Source of the DNA: Streptomyces sp. NBC_00620
GTDB taxonomy: Bacteria; Actinomycetota; Actinomycetes; Streptomycetales; Streptomycetaceae
Length of the DNA stretch: 64,000 nt
Assembly (NCBI RefSeq): GCF_026341825.1
Contig: NZ_JAPENY010000001.1
Span: forward strand, 558,001-622,000
Direction of reading: 5' to 3'
Made by a program: the position numbers and the translations under genes. Shown here one piece after another: positions 35,801 to 44,340 of this stretch (positions are counted from its first letter, which is position 1; every line of letters starts with the position of its first letter). The notes beneath the pieces were generated by a model. It was not told where the DNA came from. It was given only the letters and a program-made list of their open reading frames with translations, and ran no database searches.

Positions 35801-36190
35801 ATGGGCGGCGAGATGACCGATCGCGAAGCCCACTGCTACGAGTTGGTCGCCGACTGCCGTCTGCGTGCGGCCACCGATCTCTTCGCCCACACCTGGGATC
35901 CCGTTGTGCTGGCGGCTCTTCGCACGGGACCGCGCCGACGCCGCGCACTGCGTACCGAGATCGGCGGCATCAGCGACAAGGTCCTGACCGATACCTTGCA
36001 CCGCTTGCTCGCCGCCGGCCTGGTCGACCGTCACGCACACGCCGAGGCGCCACCTCGTGTCGAGTACGGCCTGACCAGTCTGGGACAGAGCCTCGTCGAG
36101 GGCCCGATGACGGCGCTCGGACGCTGGGCCGTCGAGCACGGCGACGAGCTTCTCGAAGCCCAGGAAAGCGCGGCACGGACGCCTGGATGA
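35801..36190 (+). CDS. HxlR-family transcriptional regulator
   Basis: 129 residues from the ATG at 35801; an ATG at 35813 is equally possible, and the upstream GTG lies in the operator. The winged helix is typical: FAHTWDPVVLAALRTGPRRRRALRTEIGGISDKVLTDTLHRLLAAGLVDR, then wing VEYGLTSLGQSL. The N-terminal Cys (HCYELVADC) may be redox or ligand sensing as in other HxlR proteins (inference). Divergent from a probable target gene. Confidence 0.9.
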   Translation: MGGEMTDREAHCYELVADCRLRAATDLFAHTWDPVVLAALRTGPRRRRALRTEIGGISDKVLTDTLHRLLAAGLVDRHAHAEAPPRVEYGLTSLGQSLVEGPMTALGRWAVEHGDELLEAQESAARTPG

Positions 36191-36269
36191 CGTACCTCTC
36201 CCTGCCAACTGGGCCTGTCCGGTGGGGCCGTACGACACCACGCATACGCGGATGAGCGGCCGCACGACG

Positions 36270-37127
36270 CTACGCAGACGGGTGGACGGTACCCATCAGC
36301 GCCGCCGCCGCACTCGCCCGCGTTCCTTCGGCCGGTTCAGTGCCGCCGGCGAGATAGATCACGAGGGTCTGCTCCGGCTGTTCGGCCAGGTGGAAGGCGG
36401 TGTAGGCGTAGTCGACCGGTTCAAGGCCCGGGTGCCTCAGCCGTTTCCGTCCGCTGTGCCGGGGCTGTACCTCGTACTGGGCCCACCAGGCCCGTGCTTG
36501 CGGGCTACCCTCGTGCAGTTCTTCGATCAGCCGGGTGTAGCGCGGGTCGGTGGGATGGCGTCCGGCCAGTGTCCGGAGCCGGGCGAGCAGACCTCGGGCC
36601 TCCGGCTCCCAGTCGACCAGCACATCCCGGGCGACGGGCTCGAGGAAGACCCAGCGGACGAAGTTCGCCGGGCTGTCGTCCTCGGTGATGAGGTTCGGGA
36701 ACAGCTGGTCGGCGGCTTGGTTGTGGCTGAGGACGTCGTAGTTGCCGTCGATGATGTACGCGGGGTGCGGCTGCAACAGGAGCGGGACGGCCGCCACTTC
36801 GGGCGTGAGGGGTTCGGATGCCTCGGCTTCCGCCGGTGGTGCGTGGCCGGCGAGCTGGAGCAGATGCCCGCGCTCGTGCCGGTTGAGCCGCAGTACCGAG
36901 GCGAGGGACTCGAATACCTGCTCCGAGGCGCGGATCTCCCGCCCTTGCTCCAGGTACGTGTACCAGGTGGCGCTGATCCCGGCGAGCAGGGCGAGTTCCT
37001 CCCGCCGCAGCCCCGGCGTCCGGCGGCGACCGGTCCCCGGCAGGCCGACCTCGTCCGGAGTGACGCGCTCTCTGCGGCTGCGTAGGAACGCGGCCAGTTC
37101 CTGACGGCGGTCCGGCTGTTTCGGCAT
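36270..37127 (-). CDS. XRE-family regulator with MmyB-like ligand-binding domain
   Basis: 285 residues. N-terminal helix-turn-helix (~10-85): RTPGLRREELALLAGISATWYTYLEQGREIRAS is characteristic. The MmyB-like domain follows (PLLLQPHPAYIIDGNYDVLSHNQAA, NFVRWVFLEPVARDVLVDWE). In actinomycetes these proteins typically regulate a divergent oxidoreductase, here the SDR gene 105 bases away. Confidence 0.92.
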   Translation of the reverse strand: MPKQPDRRQELAAFLRSRRERVTPDEVGLPGTGRRRTPGLRREELALLAGISATWYTYLEQGREIRASEQVFESLASVLRLNRHERGHLLQLAGHAPPAEAEASEPLTPEVAAVPLLLQPHPAYIIDGNYDVLSHNQAADQLFPNLITEDDSPANFVRWVFLEPVARDVLVDWEPEARGLLARLRTLAGRHPTDPRYTRLIEELHEGSPQARAWWAQYEVQPRHSGRKRLRHPGLEPVDYAYTAFHLAEQPEQTLVIYLAGGTEPAEGTRASAAAALMGTVHPSA

Positions 37128-37147
37128 GGTGTGTGGCAGCCCTTATT

Positions 37148-37180
37148 CCAGGATAAATGCGCTCTGGATACCAGGCTAAA
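37148..37180. promoter_or_regulatory. Direct repeat between MmyB-like regulator and SDR
   Basis: CCAGGATAAA (37148-37157) and CCAGGCTAAA (37171-37180) are spaced 23 bases start to start, about two helical turns. A candidate regulator site. Confidence 0.45.
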
Positions 37181-37232
37181 CCCGCCGCACACTGGGTTCA
37201 AGTACGGAGCACGACTCAAGGAGGAAGGCATC

Positions 37233-37970
37233 ATGTCGGGAATCGACGGCAAGGTAGTGGCGATCACAGGGGCCAGCGGCGGCATCGGTGAGGCGACCGC
37301 GCTGCTGCTCGCCGAACGCGGCGCGCGACTCGTCCTCGGCGCACGCCGGACCGAGCGGCTGGAGGAACTGGTCGCCCGGATCGAGAAGGCGGGCGGCGAG
37401 GCCGTGCAGATCCGCACCGATGTGACCCGACGGGAGGACCTGCACGCCCTGGTCGCGGTCGCCCGTGAGCGCTTCGGCCGGCTCGACGTGCTCGTCAGCA
37501 ATGCCGGGCTCGGCACGATCTCGCCCCTCGACGATCTGCGCGTCGACGAATGGGACCGGATGGTCGACGTCAACGTGAAGGGTGTGCTGCACGGAATCGG
37601 TGCCGCGCTGCCGGTCTTCCGGGAGCAGGGCACGGGCCACTTCGTCACCGTCGCCTCCACGGCCGCGTTTCGCGTCGCGCCGGCCATGGCTGTCTACGCC
37701 GGTACGAAGGTCGCGGTCCGGGCCATCTGCGAAGGGCTGCGCCAGGAGTCGGGCGGCTCCATGCGGGTGACCACCGTCTCGCCCGGGGTGACCGCGACCG
37801 ACTTCGCCGAGGCGTCCACCAACAGCGAGGTCCGCGCCGACATCACGAAGATGCGGGACGACATCGCGATCCCGCCGGAAGCGATCGCCCGGGCCATCGC
37901 CTTCGCCATCGAACAGCCCGACACCGTGGACGTGAACGAGATCGTCGTACGCCCGGCCGCCCAGAGCTGA
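37233..37970 (+). CDS. Short-chain dehydrogenase/reductase
   Basis: 245 residues from the ATG at 37233 (AAGGAGG upstream). Classical SDR: TGASGGIG at 12, NAG (SNAGLGTI), catalytic Ser in VASTAAF, YxxxK in VYAGTKVAV, and PGVTATDF. Prefers NADP judging by the basic residues after strand 2 (GARRTERL). Substrate unknown; probably controlled by the divergent MmyB-like regulator. Confidence 0.94.
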   Translation: MSGIDGKVVAITGASGGIGEATALLLAERGARLVLGARRTERLEELVARIEKAGGEAVQIRTDVTRREDLHALVAVARERFGRLDVLVSNAGLGTISPLDDLRVDEWDRMVDVNVKGVLHGIGAALPVFREQGTGHFVTVASTAAFRVAPAMAVYAGTKVAVRAICEGLRQESGGSMRVTTVSPGVTATDFAEASTNSEVRADITKMRDDIAIPPEAIARAIAFAIEQPDTVDVNEIVVRPAAQS

Positions 37971-38136
37971 TCTCCCGCGCCCCTCGGATACGGCCGGCCC
38001 GCCGACACCCGCGGCGCGGCCCCGCGAGTCACGCGGCCGCCCCGGCTCACCGGGACGAGCGCTTCCCGCCCGATCGGTGGCCAAGGCAGACGGCTGATCC
38101 TCTGATTCGGAGACTCGCCGGACCTACCATTGCGGC

Positions 38137-38478
38137 ATGCCCCTCGATCTCTTCGCAGGCATCCCGGTCACCGACTACGCGGCGGCACTGGCCTGGTACG
38201 AACGGCTCCTCGGCTCCCCGCCGGCGTTCTTGCCGAACGACACGGAAGCCGTCTGGGAACTCGCGGAACATCGGTACGTGTACATCGAGCATCGCCCCGA
38301 GCAGGCCGGCAACGCCATGCACACCGTCCTCGTCGACGACCTCGACACCCGCGTCGCCGAGATCGCCGACCGTGGACTGAGGCCCACGAGCCGCGAGACC
38401 TACCCGGAAGGCATGCGCAAGATCACCTACCACGACCCGGACGGCAACGAGTTCGGATTCGGCGGCGCTTCACAATGA
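38137..38478 (+). CDS. VOC-family (glyoxalase-like) protein
   Basis: 113 residues, one VOC module pair: FAGIPVTDYAAALAWYERLLG at the start and KITYHDPDGNEFGFGG at the end. Typical of small metal-dependent dioxygenase/isomerase or antibiotic-binding proteins; no specific activity can be named. Confidence 0.88.
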   Translation: MPLDLFAGIPVTDYAAALAWYERLLGSPPAFLPNDTEAVWELAEHRYVYIEHRPEQAGNAMHTVLVDDLDTRVAEIADRGLRPTSRETYPEGMRKITYHDPDGNEFGFGGASQ

Positions 38479-38550
38479 TCGCGGGTGAAGTGGACGGAGA
38501 AGGCGGCTCCGGTTGAGCGGTCGGATCACCGAACCGAACCGCGAGAAAGC

Positions 38551-38970
38551 ATGGCGATGGACGAAGACGAAAGCCTGCGCCGCTACGGCCTGCACCCCGT
38601 CGGCGCGGACCTCGACGAAGTGCGAGGGCTGCTCACCGTACGAACAATGCTGGAGAAGCGTGCGCAGGGTGACGGTGACACGGAGCTGATGAAGTTGTGC
38701 TGCGTGCAGCTGTTCAACGCCGGGGTTCTCGACGACGTGCTGCTCATCTGGCAGGCCAAGTCCGCAAGCATGGACGCAGGCTGCTCGATCGACATTCAGT
38801 TGCTGTGCGGAGGCGGTCTTGCCAGGACCAAGGCGTATCTGTCGAGCCAACGCCTGCCCGAAGCCGAAGCGGCACTGCAACGGCTGCTCCGCTGTGAAGC
38901 GGCCGGCGACTTCGAGGACTTCTCCGCCGCGAGTCACTCGGCCTGGTACGCCGCCTACTACGCGCCGTGA
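38551..38970 (+). CDS. Conserved hypothetical protein
   Basis: 139 residues from the ATG at 38551 (MAMDEDESLRRYG); an in-frame GTG at 38485 is less likely. Contains ELMKLCCVQLFNAGVLDDVLLIWQAK and DIQLLCGGGLARTKAYLSSQ, a helical protein with several cysteines. I recall near-identical blocks in Streptomyces hypothetical proteins; function unknown. Confidence 0.72.
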   Translation: MAMDEDESLRRYGLHPVGADLDEVRGLLTVRTMLEKRAQGDGDTELMKLCCVQLFNAGVLDDVLLIWQAKSASMDAGCSIDIQLLCGGGLARTKAYLSSQRLPEAEAALQRLLRCEAAGDFEDFSAASHSAWYAAYYAP

Positions 38971-39020
38971 CGGCTGACGCCGGGCTCCGGCAATTGCCGT
39001 CTCGTCTCACACGGCTGGGC

Positions 39021-39057
39021 AGGGGCCCCTCGAAATCGGCGCATTCCAGGGGCCCTT
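39021..39057. terminator. Hairpin after the DUF3455 gene
   Basis: AGGGGCCCCT and AGGGGCCCTT pair across a 17-base loop with one mismatch, 20 bases past the DUF3455 stop on the minus strand. Confidence 0.45.
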
Positions 39058-39076
39058 GCCGTTGATCCCTAGCGCA

Positions 39077-39628
39077 TCACTTGGCGGGCTTGTAGAACGC
39101 GTAGGTGGCGGTGTACGGGACGCTGGTCTGGTCGGTGCCGGTGCAGGCGGTGGTGGGGGCGACGCCGCCCTCGGTGTCGAGGCGCTGGATGTAGGAGACG
39201 CCGGCGAAGACCCCGGTGCCGCGGGTGGCGGTGGACTGCAGGAGGAGTTCGGGGATGGTGCCGGTCTTGGGGGAGGTGGCTATGGCGGCGGCGTTGACGG
39301 CGCTGCCGTCGACCGTGGACACCCAGACGGGGCCGCGGGAGTGCAGGGCGACCGGGCGGTGGGAGCGGTCCTTCTTGGCCCAGAGGGTCGCGGCGGGTTC
39401 CAGCAGCTTCCAGGCACCGTCGGTGCAGGTGTAGGTCTGGACGCCCGCGGCGGAGAAGACGCCGGTGAGCCTGTTGCCTTCCGGGACCTTCAGCGCGGCA
39501 GGGGCGTCCACGCCGGCGTGGGCGGGCTGCGCGGTTGCCGCCTGGCCGACCGTCGCGCCGAGGAGCGAGCCGACGGTCACGGTGGCGAGAGCTGTGGTGG
39601 TGAGGATCAGACGCTTGGCGAGCTTCAT
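39077..39628 (-). CDS. Secreted DUF3455 protein
   Basis: 183 residues from the ATG at 39628. A signal peptide (KLAKRLILTTTALATVTVGSLLGATVGQAATA) is followed by the DUF3455 pattern: VPEGNRLTGVFSAAGVQTYTCTDGAWKLLEPAATLW and HSRGPVWVSTVDGSAVNAA. Two cysteines may pair. Extracellular, function unknown. Two exact 12-bp repeats lie just upstream. Confidence 0.88.
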   Translation of the reverse strand: MKLAKRLILTTTALATVTVGSLLGATVGQAATAQPAHAGVDAPAALKVPEGNRLTGVFSAAGVQTYTCTDGAWKLLEPAATLWAKKDRSHRPVALHSRGPVWVSTVDGSAVNAAAIATSPKTGTIPELLLQSTATRGTGVFAGVSYIQRLDTEGGVAPTTACTGTDQTSVPYTATYAFYKPAK

Positions 39629-39642
39629 CGAGTTGGTCTCCA

Positions 39643-39666
39643 AAACGTTCTCTGAAACGTTCTCTG
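39643..39666 (-). repeat. Two exact 12-bp repeats upstream of DUF3455
   Basis: On the minus strand CAGAGAACGTTT occurs twice head to tail, each with an AACGTT palindromic core, 15-38 bases before the ATG. Confidence 0.7.
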
Positions 39667-39752
39667 AACAAGATCGTGGGTGTGGACGCAGACGCCGTAC
39701 GTTGTCCGCGTGCCGGAACAGCATGGTCCGCCGAGCCCGCGAAGCAGGAAAA

Positions 39753-39764
39753 TATTCATGAATA
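39753..39764. promoter_or_regulatory. AT-rich palindrome TATTCATGAATA
   Basis: A perfect 12-bp palindrome, strikingly AT-rich for this genome, ~130 bases before the DUF3455 start; may be an operator or part of a promoter. Confidence 0.35.
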
Positions 39765-39888
39765 CTCGGCTCACGTAAGACTCTCGTAAGACAGTTGACG
39801 CGACGACAGATCCGGGATCATCCCGCCTCATGGGTACGCAGTGTCGCCGTAGGGCGTTCAGCTCGACCGACCTTGCACGCAAAGGGAG

Positions 39889-39915
39889 TTGGCGCCGACG
39901 GACGTTTCCTATACT
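39889..39915 (+). promoter_or_regulatory. Possible leaderless promoter of the LLM gene
   Basis: TATACT at 39910-39915 lies 7 bases before the ATG at 39922; a weak TTGGCG is 15 bases upstream. No Shine-Dalgarno is present. Confidence 0.4.
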
Positions 39916-39921
39916 GACCGA

Positions 39922-40899
39922 ATGATCACTGTTCCGCTCAGCGCGCTCGAGGTGGCCATGGTCCAGACGGGCGCCCGCGCGGAAGGCACGCTACGAGACA
40001 CCACCGAGTTCGCCCGACGCCTTGAGGATCTCGGTTACGGGCGGCTCTGGTACGCGGAGCATCACCACTCTCCGGCCATCGGAGCGTTCCCGCCCGTCGT
40101 ACTGACCGCCCACGCGGCCGCGTTGACGTCGTCCATCCGGCTCGGCTCCGGGGGCGTGCTCGCTCCGAACCACGCCCCGATCATGCTGGCGGAGCAATTC
40201 GGCACGCTGGCCGCGCTGCACGCGGGCCGGATCGACCTGGGCATCGGCCGTGGCCCGGGTACTTTCGACGACTCCACGGCGCGGGCTCTGCGCCGTGGGG
40301 CAGGTCCGACAACGGACGCCGAGTACCGCGACGACGTGTCGTCGATTCTGCGTTTCCTGGTGGACGAGATCGCGCTCGACCCGCTCCCGGAGCCGTGGCT
40401 GCTGTCCTCCAGCACGGCCGGCGCCGCGCTCGCCGCGGAACTCGGGCTGCCGATCGCCTTCGCCCATCACATTCGGCCCGACAACACCCTGGCCGCGCTC
40501 AGCCACTACCGCGAGCGTTTCTCCCCCTCCCGCTGGTGCGAGCGCCCACGCGTGCTGCTCTGTGTGGAAACGGTCTGCGCCGAGACGGAGGAGGAGGCCG
40601 CCCGGCTCGCCGGCCCGATGGATGTCGTCAAGGCCGCACTCCTCAAGGGACAGGGCGACATCACCTTCCCCACGCCCGAAGAGGCAACCACCCACCCGTT
40701 CACCGCGGAAGAAGTGCGGACGCTGGCGGGCTTCCGTGCCCACCAGGCACTCGGTTCACCCGAGACCGTCGTGAAACAGCTGGCGGCCCTGGTGGACGTG
40801 ACCGGCGCGGACGAACTCATGCTGGTGACACCCGTCTACGTGCTGGCCGACCGATTGAGGTCGTACGAACTCGTCAAGCAGCGCGTCAGCGCGTCATGA
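39922..40899 (+). CDS. Luciferase-like monooxygenase (MsnO8-type LLM oxidoreductase)
   Basis: 325 residues from the ATG at 39922. LGYGRLWYAEHHHSPAIGAFPPVVLTAHAAALTSSIRLGSGGVLAPNHAPIMLAEQF is the flavin TIM-barrel signature, followed by GIGRGPGT. Belongs to the MsnO8-like LLM class, reduced FMN or F420 dependent; substrate unknown. Convergent with the M20 peptidase gene. Confidence 0.93.
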   Translation: MITVPLSALEVAMVQTGARAEGTLRDTTEFARRLEDLGYGRLWYAEHHHSPAIGAFPPVVLTAHAAALTSSIRLGSGGVLAPNHAPIMLAEQFGTLAALHAGRIDLGIGRGPGTFDDSTARALRRGAGPTTDAEYRDDVSSILRFLVDEIALDPLPEPWLLSSSTAGAALAAELGLPIAFAHHIRPDNTLAALSHYRERFSPSRWCERPRVLLCVETVCAETEEEAARLAGPMDVVKAALLKGQGDITFPTPEEATTHPFTAEEVRTLAGFRAHQALGSPETVVKQLAALVDVTGADELMLVTPVYVLADRLRSYELVKQRVSAS

Positions 40900-40938
40900 T
40901 GCCGACGGCGCCGTAGCGGCGCTCATCATGCGGCGGTG

Positions 40939-42231
40939 TCATTTGGTGCCGACCGTACGCAGCGCGCTGACGATCAACGCGCGGGTCACGTGCACGATCT
41001 CGGAGACCGAGACCCGCTCCTGCGAGCTGTGCGCGACGCGGATGTCGCCCGGGCCGAACTGCAGGGTCGGGATTCCGGCGGCGGCGTAGAGCCGCAGGTC
41101 GCTGCCGTACGGGGCGCCGTGTTCGTGCGGGGCGGGGGCACCGCCCGCGACGGCGTGCGCCGCCTTCCGTACGACATCCCGGAGCGGATGCCCGGGCGGC
41201 AGGCGCCCGCTGGCGAACTGGCCCCCGGGCCAGGTGACCTTCGCCGGATGGTCGCGCAGCCACGGGTCGGCGGCGCAGGCCTCGGCCACGCAGCTCTCCA
41301 GGGCGGCGCGGGCGGCCGCCGGGTCCTCGTCCAGGCGTACGCCGAACCGGCCCTCGGCGACCAGGAGATCGGGCACGCTGCTCGCCCAGTCACCCGAGCG
41401 GACCGTACCGACGGACAGCGCGTACGGAATGCGGTACTCGGCCATCAGCGGATCCGGGTCGGTGTTCCGCTCGGCCTCCAGGGCGGCCAGCGCGCGGTGG
41501 ACGGGCAGGTACGCGTCGATGGCGCTGACCCCGGCGTCACGGGAACTGGCGTGGGCGGCAAGACCGGGCACGGCGATACGGAAGGTCAGCGCACCGGCGT
41601 TGGCCGTGATCAGGGAGCTGCCCGTCGGCTCGGTGATGATGCAGGCGTCGCCCGTGTGGCCGCGCTGGAGCGTGCCGAAGGCGCCGAGTCCGCCGTCCTC
41701 CTCGCCCACCACGAAGTGCGCCGCCAACCGGCCGCGCAGCCGTACCCCGCTCGCCCGGATCGCGGCAAGCGCGGCGAGGTGGGCCACCAGTCCCGCCTTC
41801 ATGTCGCACGCACCCCGGCCGTGGACGGTGTCCCCGACCACCCTCGGCACGAACGGGTCCCCGTCCCAGCCCGCCGGGTCACCGGGCGGTACGACGTCCA
41901 CATGGCCCTGAAGGATCAGCGTCGGCCCGTCACCGCCGTCCTCCGTGACCCCGACACGGCCCCACGCCTCGTCCCGCGGCGCCTCCGACCCGGGGAAGCC
42001 GGGGTGTGCCAGCAGTGCGGGCAGGCCCATGGACCACAGGTCGACGTCGAGGCCGAGCCGGCCCAGCAGCCCTGCCAGATGGTGCTGCGCCTCGGATTCC
42101 GCCGGGCTCCCCGTCACGCTCGGGATGGCGATCAGCTCGAGAAGGGTCCGGGCGATGGCCCCCTCGTCGATCGCGGCCAGGGCGGCCGCCTCCTGCGCAC
42201 TCAACTCGGCACTGGGCACGTCGGTGGTCAT
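40939..42231 (-). CDS. M20-family zinc peptidase/deacylase (ArgE/DapE-like)
   Basis: 430 residues. Metal ligands: QGHVDVVPPGD (His, Asp), GRGACDMKAG (bridging Asp), VGEEDGGLGAFG (general base Glu and ligand Glu) and the C-terminal QFGPGDIRVAHSSQE (His). The lid domain lies between. Likely hydrolyses an N-acyl amino acid or dipeptide; exact substrate unknown. Three 15-bp repeats precede the start. Confidence 0.92.
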   Translation of the reverse strand: MTTDVPSAELSAQEAAALAAIDEGAIARTLLELIAIPSVTGSPAESEAQHHLAGLLGRLGLDVDLWSMGLPALLAHPGFPGSEAPRDEAWGRVGVTEDGGDGPTLILQGHVDVVPPGDPAGWDGDPFVPRVVGDTVHGRGACDMKAGLVAHLAALAAIRASGVRLRGRLAAHFVVGEEDGGLGAFGTLQRGHTGDACIITEPTGSSLITANAGALTFRIAVPGLAAHASSRDAGVSAIDAYLPVHRALAALEAERNTDPDPLMAEYRIPYALSVGTVRSGDWASSVPDLLVAEGRFGVRLDEDPAAARAALESCVAEACAADPWLRDHPAKVTWPGGQFASGRLPPGHPLRDVVRKAAHAVAGGAPAPHEHGAPYGSDLRLYAAAGIPTLQFGPGDIRVAHSSQERVSVSEIVHVTRALIVSALRTVGTK

Positions 42232-42250
42232 GGGCGGTCGCTCCTGTCGC

Positions 42251-42295
42251 GGCTCAGTGCGTCATGGCTCAGTGCGTCACGGCTCAGTGCGTCAT
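42251..42295 (-). repeat. Three tandem 15-bp repeats, each a start-to-stop mini-frame
   Basis: The unit, read on the minus strand, is ATGACGCACTGAGCC; the middle copy begins GTG. Each reads Met/Val-Thr-His-stop. They end 20 bases before the M20 peptidase ATG. Confidence 0.75.
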
Positions 42296-42443
42296 GGCTG
42301 TCTCGTCGCGTGATGTTCACGTTGATGTTGGACCACTCCGGATCCTATGGCCCGCCAAATGGGCACTCAATCTCCGTATTGGCCGACTATTGAGACCAGG
42401 TCTGGTCGGTATCCGTGCCGGGAGAGCATGCCGGGAGGCTCTG

Positions 42444-42941
42444 GTGGAGATCGCTTCGTTGCCATTCGTGGATGAGCACGTGACGGTCATCGCGGCGGAG
42501 GCCGACGACGTCTGGCATGCCTTGGGCGAAATCGTGGAGCGGTCCTTCTCGGCTCCCCGTGCGGCCGGCTACGCGCGGCTGGTCGGAAGCCCCGACCGTA
42601 CGGCGTCCGGGCCGCGGCCTCTCGCCGAGGGCTCGACGTTCCCCGGGTTCCGGGTAGCCGCCGCGCTGCCGGGGCGGGAGTTGGCACTTGAGGGGCGCCA
42701 TCGTTTCTCGACCTACGCGCTGATCTTCCACCTCGACCACGCAGGACCGGGCCGGACACTGCTGCGCGCCGAGACCCGGGCCGTCTTCCCCGGCCTGGCC
42801 GGCGGCCTCTACCGACGGCTCGTCATCGGGACGGGCGGGCACGCGGCCGGCATACGACGCCTGCTCTCGGCGGTCCGCCGCCGGTCGGAGCAACCCCGGT
42901 CCGGGACCGGAGCCCCGGACAACGGTTCCCAGCAGGAGTAG
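42444..42941 (+). CDS. SRPBCC-like (polyketide cyclase/START fold) protein
   Basis: 165 residues from a GTG with GGGAGG 8 bases upstream. HVTVIAAEADDVWHALGEIVERSF fits the SRPBCC beginning, and GFRVAAALPGRELALEGRHRFSTYALIFHLD and RTLLRAETRAVFPGLAGGLYRRLVIGTGGHA resemble DUF2867-like ends. Probably a hydrophobic-ligand protein; function unknown. 12 bases before the next gene. Confidence 0.7.
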   Translation: MEIASLPFVDEHVTVIAAEADDVWHALGEIVERSFSAPRAAGYARLVGSPDRTASGPRPLAEGSTFPGFRVAAALPGRELALEGRHRFSTYALIFHLDHAGPGRTLLRAETRAVFPGLAGGLYRRLVIGTGGHAAGIRRLLSAVRRRSEQPRSGTGAPDNGSQQE

Positions 42942-42953
42942 TAGCTTGCGGCC

Positions 42954-43760
42954 ATGTGTGTCTCGATGGACCGGGCCGACTTCTCCGGCACCACCCTCTA
43001 CGCCGGACGGCTGCGGCATCCCGCGCACGGTCTGATTCACGTCCTGGGCTACCAGAACACCGTGGTCAATCTGGCCGACGGCCCCAATGCCATGCTGCTG
43101 CACCTGCCGACGTACCGGATGAGCCGGGACAACTTCCTTTCGGTGGGGCGCAGTTCGGACGTTCTGGAGCGGATGGTGGAAGCGGTGCGACCGGCCGCCC
43201 GTGCGGACGACGGCATCGCCTGGATGGGGTGGGACACCGCCCCGGAGGTCGAGGTCTTCGAGCACGACATCTACACGGTGTTGCTGGCCCGCGACCCGGC
43301 CGCACTGCCCGCCGCCCTCGCCGAGGTGCCTGCCCACAAGCGGCCCCGGCTGAGCGAGGCGCTGCTGCGGTTCTACGGGGAGCGGTGTCCGGGGTACGCC
43401 CTTGCCGTGTGCTGCTTCGACAACGCGCAGGCGGCGCAGGCCAAACCGCTGCTGATGTGGTACCCGCCGATCGATCCGGACGTGCTCACCCTGCCCGCGG
43501 TGGACTGCCACACGGGAGAGGTGCCCGACCTCGACTCCGAGGTGGCGGTGGATCATTGGGTGCTGTTCGGTACCGATGAGGCACCCGAGGGGTGGGGCTT
43601 CCCCGTCGCGTACGGCGAAGGCATGCGGCACAAGTTGCGGCGGTTCCTGCCCGGTGCGGTGGTGGGGCGGCGCTTCGAGGGCGCTCTCCCCAACGGGGAC
43701 TTCGCCATCGGCCACGATGACCTGCTCGCGGGCGAGTTGGGCGGTATCCGCAGGACGTGA
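42954..43760 (+). CDS. Conserved hypothetical protein
   Basis: 268 residues beginning MCVSMDRADFSGTTLYAG, with HVLGYQNTVVNLADGPNAMLLHLP, ALAVCCFDNAQAAQAKPLLMWYPP and ALPNGDFAIGHDDLLAG. I recall this block order in a widespread family of unknown function. Cys2 would be N-terminal if Met is removed, as in Ntn hydrolases, but nothing else supports that. Confidence 0.8.
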   Translation: MCVSMDRADFSGTTLYAGRLRHPAHGLIHVLGYQNTVVNLADGPNAMLLHLPTYRMSRDNFLSVGRSSDVLERMVEAVRPAARADDGIAWMGWDTAPEVEVFEHDIYTVLLARDPAALPAALAEVPAHKRPRLSEALLRFYGERCPGYALAVCCFDNAQAAQAKPLLMWYPPIDPDVLTLPAVDCHTGEVPDLDSEVAVDHWVLFGTDEAPEGWGFPVAYGEGMRHKLRRFLPGAVVGRRFEGALPNGDFAIGHDDLLAGELGGIRRT

Positions 43761-43768
43761 GGTGAGCG

Positions 43769-44152
43769 TCAGGCGCCGCTTCCGTACGGCCGGGTCAGGA
43801 TCTCCAGGTTGTGGCCGTTCGGGTCGTCGAAGTACGCGCCCCGGCCGCCGTCGTTGGTGTTGACCTCGTTCACGCGGCGGTGGAACGGGTCGGCCCAGTA
43901 CGTGAGTCCGGCGGCCTGGATGCGGGCGAAGATCTCGTCGAAGTCGTCCTCCGAGACGAGGAACGCGTAGTGCTGCGGAGGGATCGGCCCGGGGGTGTCC
44001 ATGTAGTCCAGCGTGACGCCGTTGGGGATCGGCACCGGGATGAACGGGCCGTACTGCTCACCCACCCGCAAGCCCAGGATGTCGGCGAGGAACCGTGCCG
44101 AGGACTTCTTGTCGTGGGCGGCGACGATGGTGTGGTTCAGCTCGATGGTCAT
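43769..44152 (-). CDS. VOC-family protein
   Basis: 127 residues. ELNHTIVAAHDKKSSARFLADILGL, PQHYAFLVSEDDFDEIFARIQ and GRGAYFDDPNGHNLEILTRPYG carry the metal ligands His7, His61 and Glu117 in the usual places, so metal binding is likely. Glyoxalase/dioxygenase-like; substrate unknown. Confidence 0.88.
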   Translation of the reverse strand: MTIELNHTIVAAHDKKSSARFLADILGLRVGEQYGPFIPVPIPNGVTLDYMDTPGPIPPQHYAFLVSEDDFDEIFARIQAAGLTYWADPFHRRVNEVNTNDGGRGAYFDDPNGHNLEILTRPYGSGA

Positions 44153-44162
44153 CCCGAAGCCT

Positions 44163-44228
44163 CCTCGTAGAGCCGGCGTCGCTACCTCGTAGAGCCCGCG
44201 CCGCCACCTCGTACAGCCAGCCTCGCAA
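44163..44228. repeat. Three tandem 22-bp repeats
   Basis: Units CCTCGTAGAGCCGGCGTCGC(TA), diverging through the third copy, between the VOC gene and the iron operon. Confidence 0.6.
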
Positions 44229-44302
44229 CTCCGGGGTACGCCGTCCAGTCCGCCCCTCCGTTCCAGACCGCCCCCCGGTCCAGGCCACCCCAGAGAAGAG
44301 CT

Positions 44303-44321
44303 TAAGGTAAGCCTTACCTAA
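44303..44321 (+). promoter_or_regulatory. Iron box (DmdR/IdeR operator)
   Basis: TAAGGTAAGCCTTACCTAA: 15 central bases (AGGTAAG-C-CTTACCT) are a perfect palindrome and match the known 19-bp actinobacterial iron-repressor consensus. It ends 19 bases before the GTG of the siderophore-binding gene. Confidence 0.85.
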
Positions 44322-44340
44322 TTCATCGATCGGAGTCGTT

